DNA of 20,711 nucleotides, from the NCBI GenBank assembly GCA_040830545.1, contig JBFOMB010000167.1:1-20711 (forward strand). The letters are read 5' to 3'. The notes under the pieces are model-generated. The model searched no databases, was not told the DNA's origin, and was given only the letters and a program-made list of their open reading frames with translations. The position numbers and the translations under genes were made by a program. Positions 15,092 to 20,711 of this stretch are shown here, piece by piece. Position 1 is the first letter of the stretch. Each line of letters begins with the position of its first letter. The stretch is from HXMU1420-2 sp040830545 (GTDB lineage Bacteria > Pseudomonadota > Alphaproteobacteria > Rhodobacterales > Rhodobacteraceae).

Positions 15092-16925
15092 TCCGATTAT
15101 GAACGAATTCGTCCTGAAAATCGGGACGGTCAACGGGTCGGGATCGGCCAGTGCAAACCAGCTGCTGGCCAAGGGTCTGTTCCGCATGGGCCTGCCTGTG
15201 AGCGCGAAGAACATCTTCCCGTCCAACATTCAGGGCCTGCCGACATGGTATGAGATTCGCGCCTCCGAGGCCGGGCACACGGCCCGCCGTGAGGGCGTGG
15301 ATGTGATGATCGCCATGAACCCGCAAAGCTATCAGCGGGACACGGCAGACGTCGTGCCAGGCGGGTTGCTGATTTACGATTCCACGTTCGAACGGAAATT
15401 CGGGCGCGACGACATCAATGTGGTCGGCATTCCAATCGCTCGCATCTGTGCCGAGCATTGGAAAGACACGCGTCAGCGGCAACTGTTCAAGAACCTGCTT
15501 TACGTCGGTGCCCTGATCACGCTGATTGGGTTGGATGGCGAAGTGGTCGAAGCGCTGATCGCAGAACAATTCCGCGCCAAGCCCAAGCTGATTGAACCCA
15601 ACCTGAAGGCCCTGCATCTGGGCCGCGATTATGTCGCTGAGCACATTGATGTGGACGTCGCTGTGCGGGCCAGCATCGTTGAGGGTGGCACCGCGAACAA
15701 GATCATGATGACCGGGAACGAGGCCGCGGGTCTGGGTGCGGTGTTTGCCGGGGCAACCGTTGCCACTTGGTATCCAATCACCCCGTCCACATCATTGGTT
15801 GAGGGGTTCGAAAAACACGCAACCAAGCTGCGTGCGAACGAGGATGGCACGCTAAACGCCGCCATCATCCAGGCCGAGGATGAACTGGCCGCTATCGGCA
15901 TGGCCATCGGGGCCAGCTGGAATGGCGCGCGATCCTTCACCGCCACGTCGGGACCCGGTATTTCGCTGATGGCCGAATTCATTGGTCTGGCCTATTTTGC
16001 GGAAATCCCCATGGTTCTCTATGATGTGCAGCGCGGTGGACCGTCGACGGGCATGCCGACTCGCACGCAACAATCGGATATCCTGACCTGCGCCTATGCT
16101 TCGCACGGCGACACAGGACATATCATGTTGCTGCCGGGTGATCCGGGGGAATGTTTCACGATGTCGGTCGATGCGTTCGACATTGCCGACCGCTACCAGA
16201 CTCCGGTTTTCGTGATGAGTGATCTGGACATCGGCATGAACGACTGGATGATCGATGCGCTGGAATGGGATGACAGCCGTCAGCCTGACCGGGGCAAGGT
16301 GCTGGATGCCGCTGCACTGGACGAAGTCGAGGAATTCGCGCGCTACCGCGACGTGGATGGGGACGGTATCCCCTATCGCACGATCCCCGGCACCCATCCG
16401 GACAAGGGCGCATATTTCACACGCGGCACGTCCCATACGGATACCGGTGGTTATACCGAAGACGGGCGCATCCACGCTGAATCGTTGGAGCGGATCAAGC
16501 GCAAGATTGAAGGATCCGCCGAACAACTGCCGCAGCCGGTGATCAACACGCGCTCGGACCTGTCCCGGCTGGGCATCGTCAACTTTGGCGCGACCGATCT
16601 GGCTGTGCGCGAAGGGCTGGAATTGTTGGACGAGGCGGGTCAGGTGTTAAACCACATGCGCCTGCGCGCCTTCCCGTTTGCAGAGGCGGTGAAAGAGTTT
16701 GCGGACAAACACGACTATCTGTTTGTGATCGAGCAAAACCGCGATTCACAGATGCGCCACCTGCTGTTGGCCGAAGCCGACATTCCCGGCACCAAGCTGA
16801 TCGCACTGCCAAACATCGACGGCATGCCCCTGACTGCCGCTTGGGTGCGCGACGCCATCCTGGATGCAATGCAGTATCTGCCTGAATACAAGGATGCGCT
16901 GACGCCGCGCATCTCAGCCGAATAA
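15081..16925 (+). CDS. korA: 2-oxoacid:acceptor oxidoreductase, alpha subunit with fused gamma domain
   Basis: 614-aa subunit of the CoA-dependent 2-oxoacid:ferredoxin oxidoreductase superfamily. Residues 1-195 form the gamma domain (KIGTVNGSGSASANQLLAKGLFRMGLP). The alpha (pyrimidine-binding) domain follows, with GNEAAGLGAVFAGA, the YPITPST motif near residue 230, and QAEDELAAIGMAIGASWNGARSFTATSGPG. A middle domain contains LYDVQRGGPSTGMPTRTQQSD, and the C-terminal domain II ends near 600. It binds thiamine diphosphate together with KorB and decarboxylates a 2-oxoacid to acyl-CoA. The substrate is uncertain; 2-oxoglutarate is the favoured guess. ATG 15081 has AGGA at 15069-15072 and overlaps the upstream gene. 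ATG 15099 is an alternative with no ribosome site. Confidence 0.88.
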   Translation: MPRDPIMNEFVLKIGTVNGSGSASANQLLAKGLFRMGLPVSAKNIFPSNIQGLPTWYEIRASEAGHTARREGVDVMIAMNPQSYQRDTADVVPGGLLIYDSTFERKFGRDDINVVGIPIARICAEHWKDTRQRQLFKNLLYVGALITLIGLDGEVVEALIAEQFRAKPKLIEPNLKALHLGRDYVAEHIDVDVAVRASIVEGGTANKIMMTGNEAAGLGAVFAGATVATWYPITPSTSLVEGFEKHATKLRANEDGTLNAAIIQAEDELAAIGMAIGASWNGARSFTATSGPGISLMAEFIGLAYFAEIPMVLYDVQRGGPSTGMPTRTQQSDILTCAYASHGDTGHIMLLPGDPGECFTMSVDAFDIADRYQTPVFVMSDLDIGMNDWMIDALEWDDSRQPDRGKVLDAAALDEVEEFARYRDVDGDGIPYRTIPGTHPDKGAYFTRGTSHTDTGGYTEDGRIHAESLERIKRKIEGSAEQLPQPVINTRSDLSRLGIVNFGATDLAVREGLELLDEAGQVLNHMRLRAFPFAEAVKEFADKHDYLFVIEQNRDSQMRHLLLAEADIPGTKLIALPNIDGMPLTAAWVRDAILDAMQYLPEYKDALTPRISAE

Positions 16926-16943
16926 GCCAGAGAAGGGCAGAAC

Positions 16944-17999
16944 ATGACCCATATCCTCAAGCCCAAGTTCCGCCACCCCAAGTTGCGCACCAACAGCCTT
17001 GGCCTGACGCGCCGCGACTATGAGGGCGTGATTTCCACGCTTTGCGCCGGGTGTGGGCATGATTCCGTCACTGCTGCGCTGGTAGAGGCCTGTTTCGAAA
17101 TGGAACTGCCGGCCCATCGCGTTGCCAAGATGTCGGGCATCGGGTGTTCGTCCAAGACCACGAACTACTTCCTGAACCGCAGCCACGGGTTTAACTCGGT
17201 CCATGGGCGTATGCCGTCGATTGCAACCGGCGCGAACCTGGCCAACCGTGACCTAACCTATCTGGGTGTGTCCGGTGATGGTGACACAGCTTCTATCGGG
17301 TTGGGTCAGTTCTGCCATGCGGTGCGCCGCCGGGTGAACATGCTGTATATCTGCGAGAACAATGGCACCTATGGCCTGACCAAAGGGCAGTTTTCAGCGA
17401 CCAATGATCGGGCGTCGAAGAACCGAAAGGGTCTGGAAACACCGTTTGATTCCATTGACTTGTGCAGTATGGCAATTGAACTGGGCGCTGGATTTGTCGC
17501 GCGCGCCTTTTCAGGGGACAAGGCGCAGTTGGTGCCACTGATCAAGGCCGGGCTGCACTATCGTGGATTTGCACTGATCGACGTGATTTCCCCCTGTGTG
17601 ACGTTCAACAACCACGCGTTTTCGACCAAGAGCTATGACCACGTGCGCGATCACAATCACCGTGTAGGTCGTCTGGATCTGGTGCCGGAACGGGAAGAGA
17701 TCACGGCGGAATATGAGCCGGGGACCAGCACGGATGTCACGTTGCATGATGGGGCGCGAATGAAGCTGTCGAAGCTGGACACAAGCTATGACCCGACGGA
17801 TTCCGAAACTGCCCTGCCGGTGTTGGAGCGGTACAAGCAGAAGGGCGAGATCGCGACCGGTCTGCTGTATCTGGATGATCGCGAGCAGGATCTGCACGAT
17901 TTGATCGGAACGGCCTCGCAGCCGCTGAACGAGGTTTCGGCTGGCGATTTGTGTCCGGGATCGTCCGCGCTGGACGCGATCAACGCAGCGCATCGATGA
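16944..17999 (+). CDS. korB: 2-oxoacid:acceptor oxidoreductase, beta subunit
   Basis: 351-aa beta subunit that binds the thiamine diphosphate pyrophosphate and one [4Fe-4S] cluster. The TPP motif begins at GDGD (111-114) and closes with ENN (138-140). The cluster ligands characteristic of the family are visible: C34 and C37 (CAGCGH), C68 (GIGCSS) and C218 (SPC). The GYGLTKGQ-like segment (TYGLTKGQFSAT) follows the TPP loop. With the alpha subunit it converts a 2-oxoacid and CoA to acyl-CoA, CO2 and two electrons. It starts 18 bases after korA with GAAGGG upstream. It is the last gene of the operon and is followed by hairpins at 18007-18055. Fine substrate specificity cannot be read from the sequence. 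Confidence 0.9.
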   Translation: MTHILKPKFRHPKLRTNSLGLTRRDYEGVISTLCAGCGHDSVTAALVEACFEMELPAHRVAKMSGIGCSSKTTNYFLNRSHGFNSVHGRMPSIATGANLANRDLTYLGVSGDGDTASIGLGQFCHAVRRRVNMLYICENNGTYGLTKGQFSATNDRASKNRKGLETPFDSIDLCSMAIELGAGFVARAFSGDKAQLVPLIKAGLHYRGFALIDVISPCVTFNNHAFSTKSYDHVRDHNHRVGRLDLVPEREEITAEYEPGTSTDVTLHDGARMKLSKLDTSYDPTDSETALPVLERYKQKGEIATGLLYLDDREQDLHDLIGTASQPLNEVSAGDLCPGSSALDAINAAHR

Positions 18000-18006
18000 A
18001 AAGGTT

Positions 18007-18055
18007 TCGGATCGCTGACGCGATCCGACCGACTGGAGGGGCGCTGCCCCTCCAG
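18007..18055. terminator. two perfect hairpins after korB
   Basis: TCGGATCG (18007-18014) pairs with CGATCCGA (18021-18028), an 8-bp stem with a 6-nt loop. CTGGAGGGGC (18033-18042) pairs with GCCCCTCCAG (18046-18055), a 10-bp stem with a 3-nt loop. They begin 8 bases after the korB stop. A TTTTT run follows at 18068-18072. Together with the repeat core at 18064-18089 they mirror the arrangement at 610-725. Confidence 0.6.
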
Positions 18056-18063
18056 ACCTCCCC

Positions 18064-18089
18064 GGAGTTTTTGGGGAACAATGAAGGGG
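18064..18089 (+). repeat. short interspersed repeat core, copy 2
   Basis: GGAGTTTTTGGGGAACAATG followed by AAGGGG, matching 701-725 except for one substitution and one inserted G. It again follows hairpins and lies 16 bases before the stop codon of a minus-strand gene. Confidence 0.6.
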
Positions 18090-18105
18090 CGGGCGTTGTT
18101 GCGCG

Positions 18106-18321
18106 TCAGCGCGCGCGCAGGGTTTTGAGCACGTAGAGCCGAATGGCTGAGGCGAGTCCGCTGTCCATGCCACGCGATTCGTCGATTTCAGCAGCGAGGT
18201 CGTTGATCGCGCGGTTCTGGTCCTGAGCGATGTCGCGGAAGGCCTGCCAAAATTCGTCTTCGAGGGAGACGGAGGTGCGGTGGCCCCGCAAGGTCAGCGA
18301 GCGTTTGCGTGGGCGGCTCAT
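18106..18321 (-). CDS. ribbon-helix-helix protein
   Basis: 71-aa basic protein. The sequence LTLRGHRTSVSLEDEFWQAFRDIAQDQNRAINDLAAEI fits the ribbon-helix-helix fold (RHH_4-type): a short strand, helix A, a turn and helix B. A C-terminal SGLASAIRLYVLKTLRAR helix follows. RHH proteins are DNA-binding dimers, though this small family has no known target. The ATG at 18321 overlaps the stop of the DUF4169 gene as ATGA, so it is translationally coupled as third gene after fumC. Family assignment is good; role in gene regulation is inference. Confidence 0.82.
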   Translation of the reverse strand: MSRPRKRSLTLRGHRTSVSLEDEFWQAFRDIAQDQNRAINDLAAEIDESRGMDSGLASAIRLYVLKTLRAR

Positions 18322-18494
18322 CTGTCCTGTTTGTGCCCGTCCAGATCGCGCCGGGCTTTGTTCGCCTTGGCGCGATCCAGTTTCTTTTCTGCTCCGGTCC
18401 GCCCGAACTTCACCGCATTTTCATCGGCGCGCGCCTTTTTGTCGGCCCGCGCCTTGGCCTTGCGGAATTTGTTCAGGTTGACCGGTTCGCTCAT
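18318..18494 (-). CDS. DUF4169-type small basic protein
   Basis: 58-aa, highly charged, Lys/Arg/Ala-rich protein: MSEPVNLNKFRKAKARADKK at the start, then ARADENAVKFGRTGAEKKLD and a basic tail ending in KQDR. The N-x-N-x-F-R-K-A start and K-F-G-R-T-x-A-E-K segment match DUF4169, a family of unknown function in alphaproteobacteria. It is probably one long helix. Its ATG overlaps the fumC stop (ATGA, 18491-18494) and its stop overlaps the next start (ATGA, 18318-18321). This double overlap is strong evidence that it is a real, coupled gene despite its size. Confidence 0.8.
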   Translation of the reverse strand: MSEPVNLNKFRKAKARADKKARADENAVKFGRTGAEKKLDRAKANKARRDLDGHKQDR

Positions 18495-19882
18495 TTCGGG
18501 CCGATCATCTGCTCCGGGCGGACCACGCGGTCGAAGGTTTCTTCGTCGACAAAGCCGAGCGCAATCGCCTCTTCCTTCAACGTTGTGCCGTTCTTGTGCG
18601 CGGTTTTGGCCACCTTGGTCGCGTTGTCATAACCGATGGTGGGGGCCAGCGCCGTGACCAGCATCAGGCTTTCTTTCATCAGCTTGTCGATGCGGGGTTC
18701 GTTGGCCTCGATCCCCATCAGCATCCGTTCGGTAAAGCTGTCTGCAGCGTCACCCAGCAGTTGGATCGACTGCAGCAGGTTGTAGGACATCATCGGGTTG
18801 TAGACGTTCAATTCGAAGTGGCCTTGGGAGCCCGCGAAAGTGATGGCGGCGTTGTTGCCCATCACGTGCGCGGCGACCTGTGTCAGCGCCTCGGCCTGGG
18901 TCGGGTTGACCTTGCCCGGCATGATGGAAGATCCGGGTTCGTTTTCAGGCAGGATCAGTTCGCCGAGGCCCGAGCGGGGGCCGGACCCCAGGAAGCGGAT
19001 GTCGTTTGCGATCTTGTAGCAGCTGCCCGCGATCGTGGCCAAAGCGCCGGACAGAAACACCATGGCGTCATGAGCGGCCAGTGCTTCGAACTTGTTGGGG
19101 GCGGTGACAAAGGGCAGGCCGGTGATTTCGGCCATGTTGGCCGCGACCGTTTCACTCCAGCCGTGCGAGGTGTTGAGCCCGGTGCCCACTGCCGTGCCGC
19201 CCTGTGCCAGTTCATAGATGCCGGGCATGGCGGCCTCGACCCGGGCAATGCCCTGACGGATCTGGTGCGCGTAGCCGGAAAACTCCTGCCCCAGGGTCAG
19301 GGGGGTGGCGTCCTGCGTGTGGGTGCGGCCGATCTTGATGATGTCCTTGAATTCAGCGGACTTGGCTTCCAGCCCTTCGGCCAGTTTGGTCAGGCCCGGC
19401 AGCAGCACGTCGCGTACGGACATGGCCGTGGCGATATGCATTGCGGTCGGGAAGGTGTCGTTGGAGGACTGACCCATGTTGCAGTGATCGTTCGGGTGCA
19501 CGGGGTCCTTCGAGCCGATCACACCGCCCAGGATTTCAATCGCTCGGTTCGCGATCACCTCGTTGGAGTTCATGTTGGATTGGGTGCCAGACCCGGTCTG
19601 CCAGACCACAAGCGGAAAATTGTCGTCGAACTTGCCCTCGATGACTTCGCCCGCCGCCTGAATGACCGCGTCCGCCAGACCTCCGTCCAATTTGCCGCTG
19701 GCCTTGTTTGCCATGGCGCAGGCTTTCTTGATCACACCCAGCGCGCGCACGATGGCGACGGGCTGCTTTTCCCAGCCGATGGGGAAGTTCATGATCGAGC
19801 GCTGCGTCTGCGCGCCCCAATACTTGTCTGCGGGAACTTCGAGCGGACCGAAGCTGTCGGTTTCTGTGCGGGTCTCGGACAT
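18491..19882 (-). CDS. fumC: class II fumarate hydratase (fumarase C)
   Basis: 463-aa cytosolic enzyme that interconverts fumarate and (S)-malate in the TCA cycle as an oxygen-stable, iron-free homotetramer. It shows the superfamily signature GSSIMPGKVNPTQ near residue 320 and the catalytic-His block IGRTHTQDATPLTLGQE near 185. The fumarase-specific segments TGSGTQSNMNSNEVIANRA and HPNDHCNMGQSSNDTFPTAMH are also present. Length is standard. The ATG at 19882 has GGAGG five bases upstream. A TATACA-like -10 lies just upstream of the ribosome site, giving a short leader if used. It heads a three-gene unit with the DUF4169 and ribbon-helix-helix genes. Confidence 0.97.
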   Translation of the reverse strand: MSETRTETDSFGPLEVPADKYWGAQTQRSIMNFPIGWEKQPVAIVRALGVIKKACAMANKASGKLDGGLADAVIQAAGEVIEGKFDDNFPLVVWQTGSGTQSNMNSNEVIANRAIEILGGVIGSKDPVHPNDHCNMGQSSNDTFPTAMHIATAMSVRDVLLPGLTKLAEGLEAKSAEFKDIIKIGRTHTQDATPLTLGQEFSGYAHQIRQGIARVEAAMPGIYELAQGGTAVGTGLNTSHGWSETVAANMAEITGLPFVTAPNKFEALAAHDAMVFLSGALATIAGSCYKIANDIRFLGSGPRSGLGELILPENEPGSSIMPGKVNPTQAEALTQVAAHVMGNNAAITFAGSQGHFELNVYNPMMSYNLLQSIQLLGDAADSFTERMLMGIEANEPRIDKLMKESLMLVTALAPTIGYDNATKVAKTAHKNGTTLKEEAIALGFVDEETFDRVVRPEQMIGPK

Positions 19883-20149
19883 GGGTGCCTCCGGATGTAT
19901 ACAATTGCATGCCGTTTAAGCCCGCGATGCCACGTGCGCAATCGGCCAGTTGCGCGCACCCTAATCGCAACCGTCCATCACTCAAACCCAGAAATCCGCT
20001 GATCGTGAACGCGACCTTCACTTCTTGCGTGGTACTGGCCTTTTCCCTGCCATGCCTCTCGGTATAGGTTGTGGTCAGGAGGGGCGGGCCGAACGCGGCC
20101 CGAGTTATTCCCGTGACGTCCCGGTGCACCGGGCAACAAGGAGCGACCC
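19883..20149. other. 267-bp divergent intergenic region between fumC and the last gene
   Basis: No gene seen. Elements: GCGCAA/TTGCGC (19936-19941 and 19950-19955) on the fumC side; CGGGCC/GGCCCG (20085-20090 and 20097-20102); and a perfect 14-bp palindrome CCCGGTGCACCGGG (20120-20133) directly before the Shine-Dalgarno AAGGAG (20138-20143) of the last gene. A weak -10 TATAGG is at 20063-20068. Confidence 0.45.
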
Positions 20150-20711
20150 GTGACCAGATCCCGCATAATTTCATGGCCAATTGCCCAAAAGTTGGTTTTT
20201 GCGCTGGCGATCCTGACCCTTGCCTTTGCGGCTCAGATGGTCCGGGCAGATGTCGCGCCGTTTGTGGGCGAATACACCGGGTCGGCCGAGATGGAACGTG
20301 CGGACGGTACGACGCGACAACGTGATATGAGCGTTGAGATCACCGAGGGGCGCAAGGGCAGCTTCTCGGTGCGTTGGACAACGATTACATACAAGTCCAA
20401 GGGACGAACGACCGAGAAGTCCTATGATGTCGAATTTGTCCCGTCGGATCGGGAAGGTGTTTATGCTGCGGCACAGAAGAAAAACGTGTTCGGGCACGAG
20501 GTGCAGCTCGACCCGATGAAGGGTGAACCCTATGTCTGGGCGCGAATCATGGGTGATACGTTGACCGTATATTCGCTGTTTGTGGCTGATGACGGCGGTT
20601 ATGAGATCCCGCAGGTTGACCGGACGCTGGGCGGAGGCGGATTTCAGCTGGAATTTAACCGCCTTCGCAACGGGGTGCAGCAGGGGGCGGTCTCGGCCTT
20701 TTTGGATAAGA
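20150..20711 (+). CDS. exported protein of unknown function, 5' part (runs off window)
   Basis: The frame is open from GTG at 20150 to the window end (187 codons, no stop), with AAGGAG six bases upstream of the GTG, which fixes the start. The N-terminus (RIISWPIAQKLVFALAILTLAFAAQMVRA) is a Sec signal peptide cleaved near ...VRA-D. The mature part is beta-rich with alternating polar and hydrophobic stretches (VGEYTGSAEMERADG, SFSVRWTTITYKS, DTLTVYSLFVADDGGYE, FQLEFNRLRNG). It looks like a small periplasmic beta-barrel or calycin-like fold. I recognise no catalytic motif. Similar secreted proteins occur in Roseobacter genomes without known function. Confidence 0.75.
   Translation, partial: MTRSRIISWPIAQKLVFALAILTLAFAAQMVRADVAPFVGEYTGSAEMERADGTTRQRDMSVEITEGRKGSFSVRWTTITYKSKGRTTEKSYDVEFVPSDREGVYAAAQKKNVFGHEVQLDPMKGEPYVWARIMGDTLTVYSLFVADDGGYEIPQVDRTLGGGGFQLEFNRLRNGVQQGAVSAFLDK

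Noticed and set aside
13286..15229. 647-codon minus-strand open frame
   Set aside because: Lies entirely opposite the flavoprotein gene, which has full cofactor motifs; the antisense product shows no recognisable domain.
18596..20002. 468-codon plus-strand open frame
   Set aside because: Antisense to fumC and rich in Gly/His/Arg; no motifs or ribosome site.
1..20711. Mobile elements, CRISPR arrays, defence systems
   Set aside because: No transposase, integrase, cas or restriction-modification genes, no regularly spaced repeats and no terminal inverted repeats with target duplications were seen.

Overview
The window is chromosomal DNA of a GC-rich alphaproteobacterium, most likely a Rhodobacterales (Roseobacter-group) member. 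This is inferred from protein resemblance and from a gene neighbourhood typical of that group: a bolA / J-domain / cobS / cobT cluster, a fumC-DUF4169-ribbon-helix-helix run, and RTX proteins. I see no transposase, integrase, phage gene, CRISPR array, tRNA or rRNA. Most of the window looks like ordinary core chromosome with small accessory insertions.

Layout. 1-589: 3' end of a ClC-type chloride channel. 590-737: a convergent intergenic with two hairpins and a short repeat. 738-2930: a minus-strand pair, an M24 aminopeptidase followed by a DUF427 protein. 3051-3855: a small ArsR regulator + SRPBCC protein operon whose probable operator overlaps the regulator's start codon. 3852-6648: cobT followed by an EamA-type transporter, minus strand. 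6898-9052: three accessory genes, namely a secreted RTX calcium-binding protein, a small exported protein of unknown function, and an Asp/Glu-racemase-like protein lacking both usual cysteines. 9128-10173: cobS with a strong Rho-independent terminator. 10404-10787: an NTF2/SnoaL-like protein. 10824-11892: a broken caspase-like/Sel1-repeat gene with one clear frameshift at a C6 tract and probably an internal deletion. 11989-12970: a J-domain protein divergent from bolA. 13292-17999: a three-gene operon encoding a GltD-like FAD/NAD(P)H and 2[4Fe-4S] protein plus the alpha(gamma-fused) and beta subunits of a 2-oxoacid:acceptor oxidoreductase. 18007-18089: hairpins plus a second copy of the repeat core. 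18106-19882: fumC, a 58-aa DUF4169 gene and a ribbon-helix-helix gene, all joined by ATGA overlaps. 20150-20711: the 5' part of an exported protein.

How the parts work together. CobS and CobT are the AAA+ and MIDAS subunits of the aerobic cobaltochelatase (with CobN, not in this window), so the cell probably makes B12 by the aerobic route. The 13.3-18.0 kb operon would couple oxidative decarboxylation of a 2-oxoacid to NAD(P) through iron-sulfur clusters and FAD. It resembles the KorABC enzymes described in denitrifying aromatic degraders and is the most biochemically interesting system here. Fumarase C supplies the TCA cycle. The most notable non-coding signals are a modular hairpin-plus-core repeat placed identically in two convergent intergenic regions, and two promoters positioned so that their transcripts may be leaderless.
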